The notes under the pieces: model-generated
What the model saw: the letters and a program-made list of their open reading frames with translations, nothing else
Databases searched by the model: none
Told to the model about the DNA's origin: nothing
Made by a program: the position numbers and the translations under genes
Assembly: GCA_964017045.1 (NCBI GenBank)
Contig: OZ024809.1
Coordinates: forward strand, 1,612,001 to 1,676,000
Origin: Omphiscola glabra
Lineage: Eukaryota; Mollusca; Gastropoda; Lymnaeidae
Reading direction: 5' to 3'
Length of the DNA: 64,000 nt
Shown: in pieces, positions 22,595 to 36,569 of the stretch
Layout of the letters: every line of letters starts with the position of its first letter
How positions within the stretch are numbered: position 1 is the stretch's first letter

Positions 22595-25500
22595 TCACAT
22601 GTCCTGCAGGAGAAAATTTGTTGCAAGTCTTGGGTTATTGTTGGCTGATCTGAGAGCCTGGCGGACTCTTTCATCACTGAACCCCATCTCTACAAACTGC
22701 CGAATCTGAGGCAAGAGAAGAGCAATGTGGTAATGGTGGCTTTCTTAAAAATGTACAGTGAATTTATGATACATTTGTCATGGTTAGAAAAGGAATGTGA
22801 GGCTTAAAGCCAGATGAAGAGAGATGGCCCAACTATTATTTCTGCATGAACCTCATTCTTAATGTCAGTAAGTGACCAGAGACTGGCAAATGTTATCAAT
22901 GTTATTATACTTTAAATAGACATATGAAGTGTTTTCTAACAGTCCTGTTGGGGAAAGTTGTTAATATCTTATAGAGAGAACAACTAACAGTAACACATAA
23001 AACATATTTACTCTTCATACTAATAACTACACTGTATTACACTCGATTACCGCAACAAAACTGTGATGTCAAGAATTGGACAAGATTATCAAAAATTAGA
23101 TTATTATATTTTGTTGGGAGGATTATTCTTGCAACTTAACCGAACATCTTTAAATGGGGTTTTCTTGAAAAAGTTCAAATCTACCCCCAGAGAGGAAATG
23201 TAGAATACAACTTAAGTGACTAAATGTATAGTTGAAGAGGTCCGGATTAAAATATTTGAGGAAACAAAAAAGGAATAATGTGAAAATATCTCTTTATTTA
23301 TCTCTAACACAATGAAAATAGACCAAACAAAACATACAAACCTGATCTTCCAATACACCACCATCAGGAATGTCTGGTAAATTTGTATCACCTGCATAAA
23401 AAAGGTTCATTATTAAATTTAGTATGAAATCATTGAAGTATGAGCTGTAAAGAACAATGTCATACTATTTTTTAAGGCCGAACAAAGAAGATGCTCACTT
23501 TTACTGAAATAAGCTTTTAATAAGAAAACAATACAGCACTCATGATGCACAGAAAAATATTTATTATTTTTTTCAAAAAATAATATTTTCATTTTAAATT
23601 TGAATGTATAGGACTGTATTACAAAAATATAAGAGAAACCTGTCAACCAATTATGTAGCACAGTACTCTGCTTGCATCGACCTGAACGTCCATAGAGGAA
23701 AAAGCAAAGTCCTTAAAATAAATACATCAAGCAACACTCCTATAGCACTGGAAGAAACAAACCTTGATGAGGTGGATAGCTTTACATACGTCGTTAGCAT
23801 CATTGACATACAAGGCGGGACAGACACCGACATAAGAGTGAGAATTGGCGAGGCAAGAGCTGCATTTAACCAGCTAATTCTGGAGCTGCAGCAACTTGAC
23901 CCTCCAGACCAAGATCGGGATATTCAACACCACCACAGTGAAAACTGTCTTGCTATATGGAGCAGAAACATGGCGAACAACAGTTCAAAAAAGCTACAGA
24001 CGTTTATCAACTCATGTCTCAGAATGATTCTACGAATCCGCTGGCCCAACGTCATCACCAACGAGGATCTCTGGCGGCGCACAGAACAAGAAACAATGGA
24101 AGAGTTAGATGGAGATGGATTGGTCACACCCTCAGAAAGTCCACATCAAGCATCACGAGACAAGCCCTCACTTGGAACCCCCAGGGCAAGTGAAAAAAGA
24201 GGTCGACCCAAAATGACTTGGAGAAGGAGGCAGACACCAAAAAGAGTGGGCACAACTGGGGACAGCTGGAGAACTTGCCCAAGACGGGATGCCTGGAGAG
24301 CCTTTGTTTGTGGCCTATGCCCCAGACGGGACGACAGGCGATGATGATAATGTCAAGTATATAATTTTGAATGCATGAACCACTAATGGGAGACAACTGA
24401 TATAGTTAATATTGTATGATCTCATGCCTATAATACAGAGTATTGGATTTATAAAGTCTGGCCAATCAGTGTGTTTGATTGGCTCATGTTGGGAGTAAAG
24501 TCTGGCCAATCAGTGTGTTTGATTGGCTCATGTTGGGAGTAAAGTCTGGCCAATCAGTGTGTTTGATTGGCTCATGTTGGGAGTAAAGTCTGGCCAATCA
24601 GTGTGTTTGATTGGCTCATGTTGGGAGTTGGGCAGCCATCATCAAAAACTGTGAGTCAGGCCAATCAGTGTGTTTGATTGGCTCATGTTGGGAGTTGAGC
24701 AGCCATCATCAAAAACTGTGAGTCTGGCCAATCAGTGTGTTTGATTGGCTCATGTTGGGAGTTGAGCAGCCATCATCAAAAACTGTGAGTCTGGCCAATC
24801 AGTGTGTTTGATTGGCTCATGTTGGGAGTTGAGCAGCCATCATCAAAAACTGTGAGTCTGGCCAATCAGTGTGTTTGATTGGCTCATGTTGGGAGTTGAG
24901 CAGCCATCATCAAAAACTGTGAGTCTGGCCAATCAGTGTGTTTGATTGGCTCATGTTGGGAGTTGAGCAGCCATCATCAAAAACTGTGATTGTGGATAAA
25001 GATTTTGAAGTGAAAGGAAATGTTTTGAAGTTATGATACGAATCAGGCTTCAAGTGAAATGATTCAAAGTCTGTTTCCTATTTCTGTGAAATTATCTATT
25101 TCTTGTTTTGATTATTGTGAATGCTCAAATTAAAATAGTCACTGATTGAAGTCGGCAACATCTCAGCTATAATTTATTATTTTATAACGGTGACTAAACC
25201 ATTAAATTACATATACTTTATAAATGCAAATTAAGATTGCAAAATAAGGTGGTGTATTATTATTATGCCTGTGGTTTCAATTGCATTCTTGATGAAATAT
25301 AAGAACTACTTAAATACCACTTTTCATTTGGTAGAAAAAGTCACTAAGCAAAAAGACAAGTTGATTGCATAATTGCTGTCATCCCAACATCCTCTTTTTT
25401 TTTCAATTCTTATCAATAGTTAGTGGCAGTCCCAAACAACAGCATTTCATAATTTTCAGTTAAGATTGCCATTTTTAAAAAACACATTTTCAAAAGAGAT

Positions 25501-28500
25501 ATTTAAATTTCCAACAAACCTGCTTGATTCGGTAGATTCATTGGTGAAATGGGGTTAACATTTATATTGCCAAATAGCCCATGTGCCAAATTCTGAAAAC
25601 AAAAAAGATAAATAAAGTAAATACATTGATTTACATTGACATCTGCACACTTTTAAATATCTCTGTGACCTTAAATAATTGTTAGATTTACAACTTCTTC
25701 TAAGATTACACTTTTGCACACTGTGCTTTAAAAAATAATATAGAGGATCTTTTCTCAGCAAATAAATACCAAAGGTTGAGGCCTGCCAATCTCCATACGT
25801 CTGCTTGACTGGAGAGCTGACATCATCATTTGCTCCTCTATTCTGTCCAGTCTTTCACGCTGCTGTAGTTCCAAAGTTGCTCCCATGGGGAGAGATATTT
25901 TTGGGGACTCCGCAGATTCTAAAAATCGGCCCAAACAGAGATCAAATTGATTGCCCACAAGCTTAGGTACTTGAAGAACATTTTGGACTTTAAGGAAATT
26001 GGCTCTCCATAGAAGTCCAGCTAACTAAAATAGTAAACAAATGAAAACATTTTTTTAAAAAGACACAAACTTGAGTAGGATCAAAATTGTTAATGGCTCT
26101 TCTATGACTAAAAACAGATGGTGCTCTTCACAAGATGAGTTTGAGAATATGTAGAAAGATTCAAAGTTAAATTATGCTGCTTCACAGCTTTAAAGGGTTA
26201 TTATAATGTTGACTTTTAGTTTAAGAAGGATGTTAGATACTATAACTCACAATAGCACATCCTACAACAAGAATATTCTCAGCTCTTGCACTGGCCATTT
26301 GTAAACCTAGGATGTAGTTTACGGTCTTGCCTGTAAACGGCACCCCCATCAGACTCATCAATGCAACACGTGGAACAGAGCAATAAAATGGAACATACAA
26401 CGGGAACACCATACTGAACCTGTAATCATTTTTTGCATGGGAAAAGGAAAAAAAAAAGGTTTGGGTGGTGGGGTGGGGTGGTGGTTGGTATCAAAATAAA
26501 TATGTTTTAATGAAAAACTAATTCTAAGTTTGACTAGATTGTATTTGTTGGTTATTTTAACTTGATCTCTAGCAAGTTAAGATTGTGATAAGGGCCGAAT
26601 TTAGACTTGCTGAGGCCCTAAGCTAAACAACGTCCAGAGGCCCCCTACCATTTGAAATTACATGACGTGGTCAAAGAAAAATCAAAACTATATAGCTGGC
26701 AGATTGTGAGGCCCTAAGCTGTAGCTTATTTAGCGTATATGTAAATCTGGCACTGATTGTGATTGTAACCAGTACTACACACATGGTTCTCCCATTTTTT
26801 TCAAAACTAAATTCCTTACTTTTTCCCAACTGAAAAATGAAAATTCCTGACTATATAAAATGCGGCTTTATCGACATTATTGCGACCGATTTTCAAGCTT
26901 TTTTCATTAAAAATTTAATAGCCTAATGCCTAATGATAAAATTTCCGAGCCTACCGCCCCCCCCCCAACAAATTATATAATATTAATAGCCTATATTGAT
27001 TTCCTTTGATATTTCAAGTCATTATCAGTTTATTTATTGTTGAAAGTGTTCAATGCATATGGTTGTACAAGGTCAAATTGATAAACATTCAACACCTGGA
27101 TGTAATTTGTAAATCTTCAAAGTAAAAAACAGAGAAAATTGAATTAATTAATAACTTTTTAATACTTCACAACATTAACTTTAATTTCAAAAGATTTCTT
27201 ATTTATTTATTAGTGGTTTTAAAACTTAAAACCAGAAAAGAATTAAAACAATATTTTTTTTCTTTGTTTCTTTAAAAATTATTTTGTTTTATTTTCACTT
27301 TAATTTTTATCACATATGTTGTTCGAGTTTTTCGAAATGTGTAAAAAAAATCTTCCTCCTATTAATAATATCCCAAGGTTTTGCCTGATTTTAAAAATAA
27401 TCCACTTTTTTTTTCTATTGGGGGTCTGTAATTCCCAAGATCTTGGGAAATTTCCCAAGGTGTGGTAGCCCTGAAAATTAATTTAAATGAGATCGGCATC
27501 TGAAGAACGATTTCAACGCATGCACAGATAAATTGAAACTAATACCGTAAAATGCAGTCGATAAATGTCCATGGAGGCATAATTGAAGCGATTCACATAT
27601 TTATTTATTTGTATAAAATGGTGAATTAAAAAATTCCCGACTATCCTGAAAATTTCCTTACTAGAATGCTCAATTTCCCGGTTTTCACGACCGGGAAAAA
27701 AATTGAAGGAAATCCCGACTATTTCCCGTTTTCCCGACTGCGTGAGGACCCTGTACACAAGCAAAGATTGTGATTGTAACCAGTGCTACACAAGCAAAGA
27801 TTGTGATTGTAACCAGTGCTACACAAGCAAAGATTGTGATTGTAACCAGTGCTACACAAGCAAAGATTGTGATTGTAACCAGTGCTACACAAGCAAAGAT
27901 TGTGATTGTAACCAGTGCTACACAAGCAAAGATTGTGATTGTAACCAGTGCTACAAAAGCAAAGATTGTGATTGTAACCAGTGCTACACAAGCTAAGATT
28001 GTGATTATAACCAGTGCTACACAAGCAAAGATTGTGATTGTAACCAATACTACACAAGCTAAGATTGTGATTGTAACCAGTGCTACACAAGCAAAGATTG
28101 TGATTGTAACCAGTACTACACAAGCAAAGATTGTGATTGTAACCAGTGCTATACAAGCAAAGATTGTGATTGTAACCAGTACTATATACAAGAGTTAATG
28201 GCCTCATTAAACAAAAAGTAAAGATACCATTGCTTCTATCACTTACAATCCTGTTGGCATATCTCCCAGTCTTATGTCCAGTATATTAAGAACAGCAAAT
28301 ACCAACAACTCTAACAAACTTCCCAGGATCGATGTGGCTATCAGGTGGGACTGAGAAAACCACACATAAAGCAAATTCAGTATTCTCTAACAAATGACAT
28401 GAATAAATCTTAAATATAGGAAATAGTATGACTGATTCTTTCTCAAAAACTGTATACAAGGGAATTATAAATATATACTATTTTCCTAACAGACAAATTC

Positions 28501-31500
28501 ACCAGCTTTTTATTTTTTTTACACTGAATCAGTGTCATTATTGTCATATAAAATTTAAAGTACTATTACCAATATTAAAATTTAAAATGATTATACAACT
28601 GAATTACCAAGGAAAGTGTTCATATAAAAATCTGATGCAACAGTACATCAGAGATGGAATTTTAAAAAATCTCCATAGGGTCAAGATTGGGTAACTCTAA
28701 TTTACATTTTCAAAATTTGCATTTATCTCTGAAATGAATTAAAATTACCACAAATTTCCTGGATCCAAACCTTCTCTCAAATATCCTAAAGTTGTACATA
28801 AGCAAAGATGTGAAGATTAAGTCAGGTAAATCCAGGAATACTATCTTTGACATAAACATTTTTCTGAACTGGAGAAGAAAAAAATTCAACAATTTTCTTT
28901 CAAACAAGAGCAAATTAATACATTTTGGCTATGAAATAGAAAAATATCTCCAATCAATTTTAAACATTTTACATATTTTGAAAACAATTTTAAGCAATTC
29001 ATTACTCATTAAATTAAATATTGATGTCAAGGCAAAAAGTGGTTACCTGTTGTTTTGCATATACATCCTGGTTGTAATGAAACCAGTGGTGAAAATGTTG
29101 TAAAGGAAATGTAAACAAAAAGTATGTGATGACACCATGGCATAGCAGAATTTTGGTTACTGGTGCTCCATCTAGAGAGTACATAAAATAAAATTATAAA
29201 GATAGATATGAAACAAATTGAAAATTATGTACATGTTCATTACCTTTAGAAAATGGAGAAAAAATGCAGTTTAAAATAAAAAAGAAACAACCCTAAAATG
29301 TCAGTAGGCAGTTACCTGTATTCAAATTTTGTTAAAATCTTACATAAATGAATATTTGATGTTGAATATGTGCCAGCTGATGGGCCAAAAAATCTGGATT
29401 CCAATGGAACACAAACATTTCCAAGTAGAGATACTATTGATAATTTTAAATTCTAGTAAAGCAGCATAAGTATTGAGTATGATTTTAAGCTAGTATAATG
29501 AATGTATTCAGTTACATTTGTCATTATTAATTAAAATGTCCAATTAAAATTAAAAAATGTATGTGTGCTCTAGCCCTATAAACATTGAAACATCCTCATG
29601 AGACCTTCATGGTGGTATAAGTTTGAAACCCCCTACTTAATTAACTCAATCTTTGACTATTATGTAATTTACACTATTTGACCAATAAAAGTAAAAAGAC
29701 ATTAGAACTCTATTTAAAATCAGGAATTCATTTTTTAAAAAAATGTAAAAGATTTGGGTGTTGTGTTTTCACAGAAAGCCAAGCCGCTCTCTCTATATAA
29801 TCAAATATTAGTGCCCCCTTCACTAAGGAACATGATGGGATTTTTGGTGAAATTCCTTTCCTCAGATTTGTATATTTGTCATAGAGATATATTTTTAACA
29901 ATATATTTTATAATGTTACACTGATTGCACGTAAAATGCCAATTCTCTTTTGAAAAATGTTCTTTGGCTTAATTTTAACATCATAAAAATTAATTGTTGT
30001 AGCCCTAAGCCTAATTATTAATAATTAGAACTAAAGTACTACTTCATTCCTATTTTTAAATCCTTAATATTAACTTTGCTTTTGTTCATGTGCTTCTTTC
30101 TTTCTGTCTGGGTGTGTGGCAAAATCTTCTGATGGTTAATTGACCCATTTCCCATCAACCTATCCAGCTGAAACTTGGCACTTAGACTTGGTCGATGACA
30201 ACACACTCTATCAAATTTTAGCAACACCCCCACCAACCCCAAAACTAAGTTTTTCCTATTTTTCGAGGGGAAGATGAAGGATGCCACTGATTTCAAGAAA
30301 TAAAATAGCGGTACCCAATAACTGCGCTAAATGAGATTTGTAAAAATATCGCAAGTGCGTTTGGTTTGTGTATTTTCTTTTTTTTTTCTGAAATAGTTGG
30401 TGAAGCAAATCTGCTGTGTAAAAGCGGGTGGAAAATTAGAATATTATTATAAAATAAAATAATAAAAAATGCATATAAGGGATTTATATGAAAAGCGTTG
30501 TTTTTAGGGGTTGTTTAATTAAATATAAGTTTTAGTCTTCATAAATATAATTTGATGATCACTGATTCTTAAATGAATAACAACAGAAATAATGATTTTA
30601 TTTTAGCAGAAGATTATGAGAAGACTCATCAGTTTTTTAATTTGTTAAATAGAGAATTTTTCTTAGCTTTGTTTGAGTGCAAAATAATATAAGTGGTGAA
30701 ATATCCTTATAGTATAGTAAATTTAATTATACCTCCAAAAGGTCACTATTGCTTAAGTGCATTAAATTATTAACCAATATTTTTCAAGATGCAATATTGG
30801 TGCTGTGACCAAAGTTGGCCCCCTAGGACTTCAAAAAATGTCAGATTGAATTTCGGTCATTGGATTCCGGAAAATATTACTGGTTGAACCCAAAAGCTCC
30901 AAAAGCAAGCCAGTCATGTTTGTCCAGTTTTCCAGAATTTCCTTATTTTTGGACTGGCATCAAAATGGACACCAAAGCATTCCAGACCAAAAATCAGAAA
31001 AACAGGATATTTCTGGAAAAAGTCTTAAAAACCTATTTTCTCCCCTCAGGGTGAGTCCAAAAATGATATTTTAAAAAATCAGGACAATGGGTTGGCTCAG
31101 GAGAAAACCAGTACAACCGGTCAAGGTTGTTGGAATTCAATCCGGCATTATAGGTAGCCTCATGTGGCTAATATGTTTTCCCATGTGTGTGACTGTTTGA
31201 CATAACTAGGCAGAAAGCTATATCATTTAACATCCAACATAATTTGTATGAAAAAGGAAGATTTTGGTGTTCTCAAGATTGGTGCACTGGGATGCCCCAT
31301 TTACCACTCCCATTTTCAGGGGGAGTGGGGGTTGATATTTTTTAAAGGTATTAATTATTAATGAATGGGTTGCGACTATGCGACCATTACATATCTGTGA
31401 CCTAAATGAAAATGTGGATGATTCCTAAGTGAGTGAGTAAGAAAGTTAAATATTATGCATACAATTAATTTAAAACACTATTTAGATTTCCACATTAAAT

Positions 31501-31668
31501 TCACTAAACCAATACTTTACCATAAAAGTAATAAAAATATAACAATACCAATCCATGAATGCCATAACATTTCAATAAAATTTCTCCCAATGCCCAATTT
31601 CATCAACTAAACTTTCTTCAGCTTACAGTCTACTTACAAAACCCTGCAGGTCCAACTAATGCAATCAT
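22595..31668 (-). CDS. UBAC2: UBAC2, rhomboid-like ER protein with C-terminal UBA domain, complete, 9 coding exons
   Basis: A multi-pass ER membrane rhomboid pseudoprotease that binds ubiquitin through its UBA domain; in vertebrates it works with UBXD8/gp78 in ER-associated degradation and lipid control. Exons in order of translation: 31638-31668, 29047-29171, 28749-28868, 28247-28350, 26251-26419, 25770-26024, 25520-25592, 23342-23391, 22595-22705; 1038 nt, 345 aa (human 344). It starts [20 protein letters not shown]. Family landmarks are [53 protein letters not shown] and the UBA domain [19 protein letters not shown], ending ATNFLLQDM. Intron phases join cleanly; the third exon starts at TTCAGAAAA (acceptor CTCCAG), not 5 nt later, because only that keeps frame. 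Introns carry an RTE fragment, a CCAAT-rich minisatellite, a 33-bp satellite and MITEs. Confidence 0.95.
23660..24350 (+). mobile_element. 3' fragment of an RTE-like LINE in a UBAC2 intron
   Basis: Plus-strand frames give [80 protein letters not shown] and [12 protein letters not shown], the C-terminal third of an RTE-type polyprotein. At least two frameshifts are needed. It ends GATGATGATAATG, the short tandem tail usual for RTE elements. Orientation is opposite to UBAC2. Confidence 0.85.
24453..24988. repeat. 44-bp then 67-bp tandem repeat with inverted CCAAT boxes
   Basis: Nine copies of GGCCAATCAGTGTGTTTGAT plus TGGC, itself a small hairpin with CCAAT on both strands. The first three intervals are 44 bp (starts 24453, 24497, 24541, 24585); later ones are 67 bp because of an added GAGCAGCCATCATCAAAAAC segment. 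Copies are almost identical. Confidence 0.9.
26590..26755. mobile_element. hAT-like MITE in a UBAC2 intron
   Basis: Weak terminal inverted repeats (AAGGGCCGAATTTAG and, in complement, CAGTGCCAGATTTAC) with ATTGTGAT on both flanks (26582-26589 and 26756-26763), an exact 8-bp duplication. It sits inside an old monomer of the 33-bp satellite found at 27754-28190. Confidence 0.65.
26782..27753. mobile_element. Probable non-autonomous DNA element, about 970 bp
   Basis: It lies between a 33-bp satellite monomer (26756-26781) and the main array. Ends CATGGTTCTC and GAGGACCCTG are weak inverted repeats, with TACACA on both flanks. The right part is rich in TTCCCG / CGGGAAA motifs. No ORF is seen. 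Class uncertain. Confidence 0.45.
27754..28190. repeat. 33-bp tandem array, about 13 copies, in a UBAC2 intron
   Basis: The unit is like AAGCAAAGATTGTGATTGTA plus ACCAGTGCTACAC. Because 33 is a multiple of 3, reading frames stay open on both strands (for example [11 protein letters not shown] and [11 protein letters not shown]), but these are artefacts of the repeat. Confidence 0.95.
30045..30530. repeat. Dispersed repeat family E copy
   Basis: Shows the family marks TCCTTAATATTAACTTTGCT, AATTGACCCATTTCCCATCA, AATAACTGCGCTAAATGAG and AAAATGCATATAAGGGATTT. It is in UBAC2 intron 1. Confidence 0.7.
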
Positions 31669-33467
31669 GATACGTCTCCTTGATGATGTGTCAACTTATA
31701 CTTATAGTTCAATTTGTCAACAATGCTAAAAAATTACCTAAAAATAGAAATAAAAAAACATTTAGGCTAAATCATTCAATTGGGAAAGTCAAGGAATAGG
31801 ACATATTAATTTTTAAGATTAATTTTATAATATTTAAAAAAAAATATATTTAGGCCCTTTTTAATTAAGCATATTAGACTATTTCAAAATCTTATAAATT
31901 ATTTACAAATACTTTAAAATACTATACTCGAGTAGTGTTAAATGATAAATGTTAAAAGTTAAGAGTTAAGTGTAACTGTAACATTAACATAATTACTGTA
32001 ACTACTGTAGTATACTCATAATGAATGATAATGGTACCACTCATAATTATTACACTGAAAGTAGTCTTAGTCTTAGTAGTGCCTGAAGTGTAACAAAGCT
32101 CAAAAATTTTAAAACTGTTACTGTTAGACTTAGTTAATTAGTTAGTGTTTACAATTTACACTAAGTCTTGAACTAAGTAACTAAGTACTAAGTGTTTACT
32201 CAATCAAAATCAAGGGGAGTATAGTATCAGTATCTAAATCTAAGTGTGAAAAAACTATTTTTTAAAGACACAAAAGCCATTAAACCTACCACTGAAAACT
32301 ACATTAAATCATATACAAATATAAGGCTGTATTAAAGTAGGCCTAGAAAATGTGTTTAAGTTAAGTTCCTATGTCATATTCCTATTCTGCACTAGCTGGA
32401 TCACATTTGTTGTGGCTGGATTCATTATACTTATGGCTGACTTTAATAATTAAGTTATTTTAGCTCTAAAATGATCTAACCGTAAAAATTATAACTTTTT
32501 TTTTTACTTTCTATGAATTAAACTATTTTATTTAGCAGCACATGACATATATTAATACTATTATTATCTTGTTATTAATGTATATTTATTAAAATCACAC
32601 TTTTAACTGTGTGAAATGTGAAAAAAACTACTAAATACGTCAAACGCTTAAAAGGCACATCGACGAACAATATTGCACAGCATCCTGTATGTAGAATGGA
32701 ACAATTGTATACTCACAGGTACTAATGAACATATAGTTAGCAAAAAAACATTATTAAAAACAATTTTTACAGCATATAATATTATTTAAAAAATAATATC
32801 ACATTTTTATTTCAGACTTGTAGTCTTTTTATTTTTTAAATTGAAATTCTAGTATGAGTTTAAACAAAGTTGTGACTGCTCTCGTGATGTGGAAAGGTTT
32901 AGCCTTGTACTTAGCCAATAAGGTTTATAACATTCAATAAAGCAGGGGAACCATATTGTTTACAACTATGAAAAAGATTTATTTGATATTAGTATTACTT
33001 AAACCATAGTGTAGACGTAAAATTTAATAAATATTATATAAATTCAATTTATTTTTGTTAATTTATGCAACTGTATTAATTTTTATATGTCTGTAATTTA
33101 TATTGTAGAAAATGTTTTAAGCGGCATTTTTTAATCGTGTTTACGTCATAATAATACTCCTTGTTTACAGGACAATCTGCTGTCTTAAAACTATTAAAAG
33201 TTAACTTAAAAAAAAACAAAACTTTATTTAATAAGTTATTCAGCAACTGAAAATCTAACCACAGACATGTAAATATTGCCACGAGAAAACTAAATTAGTC
33301 AAGCTGAAGTAGTTGGCCAACAGAGTAACGAAGTAACGTCGATACCAACACTGGCCAACAGCATAAGAGGTGAAATGTCAATTTTTGGAGTACGGCTTAA
33401 TTTTAAAAAAAAATGTTTTATAAGTCCTGTTATTCCTATGCATACACTCCTTATTAATAGTAATATG

Positions 33468-33578
33468 GGCTAATGTGCTGTTGTGGTCCCCTTATTGGGA
33501 GTCACTTCCCTTTGTTTATGATAGATTTAGGGTTCGGGTTAGGGTGAGCGACAGAGGGACCACAACAGCACATTAACC
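33468..33578. mobile_element. 111-bp MITE with perfect 20-bp terminal inverted repeat
   Basis: TAATGTGCTGTTGTGGTCCC near the left end is matched exactly in complement near the right end. GTAATATG flanks both sides (33460-33467 and 33579-33586), an exact 8-bp duplication that fits hAT. Confidence 0.85.
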
Positions 33579-36569
33579 GTAATATGAATAGCAGTATGAG
33601 CTAGTATTAGTCTATTAGCAAGCAACATTTATTTAGGCTACAGTTACAGTTATTGGCAATTGAAGGCTATTGGTACTATTGACTATTGGCTTGGTAGTTA
33701 AGTAGCCTACACTCAAATTCAAATCTAGTCGTGACTAGTACTAGCTCTCTGGAAGCTATTCGTAGTAAACTACCAATATAGACACTTTATTTATTTATTG
33801 GGCAGCAGACTGCAGAGGTTTGAATGTTCAATGTAAATTGGTGTCCCCCAAAGATGATGCCATGATACTAGGTAGTTCGACACAATGTTCAAAATAAAGT
33901 TACAGACTTTAAGACCCTGTTATTTAGATCAGATAGTTAGGGATTGAAAAAAGCAATTGATTGATACCAAAGTTATGGTTGTAGGTCCATTCTAAAGAAA
34001 GTTGTGATTTTTTTTCATAAAGTATTTTGGGATAACACTGTTAATTGACACATATAATATACTATAAGAACATTTAGAGTAACTAAAATAAAAACTGGGC
34101 AGGCACTTTTTGATAGAGCTGGCACTCCTTGGTCTTGGTATCCATGGAGGAAATGTATGTAGCATACCCAAATAATGAGTGTTTTAAAACTTAAATAAAA
34201 TTGTTTGGGTAGGGTGGTGGGAAAGTTCATTTGCCCATTGACATTGTTGTAGATTATTTGATGCTTTGAACAGTGATTATCATGAAAATCAAGAATGGTG
34301 GGGAATGTACAAGAAATTAAATAGTAGACAGCTTAATTCAACTTGATATATTTTTCCAAAAAAATATTCTTGATAAAAAATATTAAAAAGCAGTACCGGT
34401 ATTGCTCAGCATCCAATTTTATCTTAAATGATATATCACACAATCTATTTAACAAAGAATTGACCGCAAACCTTCAGTATATTGTGGGAACTCTGCCATC
34501 TTGCCTTGCAACATGTCCTTAAGAGTTAGGCCTGGGTTCATTCTCTCAAAGCCCATACGCCAGTGAATGGAGAACATTCCGATGTTGTTATGTTCCAGTA
34601 CATGAATGGTGGACATGTCTCAATGCCACAGAATATTCTGCAGTCATATCAGGGGAAGCTGTTGAGTTTCTGTTTGACGAGGTGTGAAAACCTCATTGCT
34701 GTAACTGTAGGAGAGTGTGCTTAACTTACATATGCCTGGGCGCTTGGTTCAGTCTCTGATATTGGGTTTGTTCCAGACCATTTTTCAATCTGGCAAGTGC
34801 TTTTGTGATCTTGCTGTTCAACTTTTCATAAATGGAGAGTGAGCTGAAGATGGTTGTGTGTGAAATTCTTAACCACTGCCAGGTTGTAACTCAAAGAAAC
34901 AATCATTGAATGGCTCTTTGCTTCTTCACCATGTGTTACGTACTGTTATCAATATAGAGAATTTAATCTCTTTAAGTATATCATATGGCTCGTTGAAAAA
35001 AAGTACACAGCGAAAGACGATACCATAAATTATATACAATAAAAAAAAAAAAAGATACCCAAACTAGGGCTAATTACAATTAATAATTTTATTAAATTAA
35101 TAATAAATTACAAAATCAAAAAGAAATAAAGTTAAAGCTATTGACTTACAGTATAATGATGGCTTGTACCGGTACAATGTTGAAGAAGATACAATGTTGT
35201 AAAAGGTACAATGTTGAAAAAAGGAACATACACACACAGCAAATGTTAGTAACTAAATCTCTGTCTTGTTTAAAAAATAAATGTCTATCGTAATCATGAT
35301 AGCAAAAATATCACTTCCTCAATCCTTCTAGAGGCATATATATATATATATATATATAGTCTGTTTCAAAGATATTTCTTTAATGGGCTTACACATTATA
35401 TTCCTTTCTCGAACAACCTAGTATTTTCTAAAGTATTCTAATAATACAGGCTATAAACTCTATTTATTTGTTAACAAGGTCAAAGGGGACTATTTTTAAT
35501 TAGCCACACTCCAAAAGTTCGGTACCAAACTTGTGGTCAGCTAAAGTTCATTCATGAGAAAAGATGAATGAAAGTAAACAAGACGCCTATAATACTAATA
35601 CCATGGCATTAATCCTCTTATAGTTGATGGGGAGTTCAAACCTGTTACAGAAATGAAAGAGACACCTTACAAAAATAGCTCTAGTCCATTTATATAGAAA
35701 TGAAAAGCTACTCAACTGAGTCTTTGCATGGAGGCAGGCAAAGTACCTGCCGAGGTTTGTTTGATCTGTTGTGAATTTACACTGCCTGGTTACTGTCCTT
35801 GAAGAAGAAGAGAAATATGGTGAAGAGAGTGGGTGCAAGAATGATAATAATAATAGGAGGAGAGACTACTGTCAGGCTAGGTGGAAGGAAATAAGGGAAA
35901 CAAAGTATGGGAAAACCTGAACAAAAAAAGGCATCAAAGAACAAACATTTTGGCCAGAAGCCAACAAACAGAAGTAAAAACAATATGAAAATTAAAATAA
36001 ACACTTAGCTGCTATGTAGTGTCTGAGAGGACAACAAGCGGAAAGTCTTCATCAGGTTAATGAAAGCGATGTAGAGGGACATTTTTCTTATTTTTAAATA
36101 TAAATATGTATTGCATAAGAAAAGGTAAGAGGAATGACACAGTGATAAAATATTTTATTTAGGTTGCCCCAGTTAGAAAAACATTCAAAACCACTGCAAT
36201 ATATATATAAGAAAAAAAAATATTTTAGAAAATACAAAACCTGGCCATATCCGCCATCTTGTTTCTACATTGAAAACAAAGTGAAATCTTTTATGAATAA
36301 TCAGAATAACTATTTTAAAAATTATCTTATGTCTTGTTAGGTTGTTACTAATCTCATGTGTATTGTTAAAGTCAACAGTGCAAAAATAAAATGTCAACGT
36401 TTATTTTTAGTCTAGTATAACTAGTCATTAGATAACAAGCCTAAGCTTTTGGAGATGTGGAAAGGAACTCAGAATTTTATAAAATGCCAGATGTTCAATT
36501 AATTAATAATTTGTTTAGATGCTGCACATTCATGATTAACACAACACACCAAGTAGCATTTCCGGCATG

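Noticed and set aside
27685..28207. Cys-rich or hydrophobic repeat proteins ([22 protein letters not shown])
   Set aside because: 33-bp satellite read in different frames; all directions open.
34450..34900. Possible LINE-derived coding on the minus strand (DMSTIHVLEHNNIGMFSIHW)
   Set aside because: Looks faintly like a retroelement tail but no block is firm enough to name; stops are frequent.
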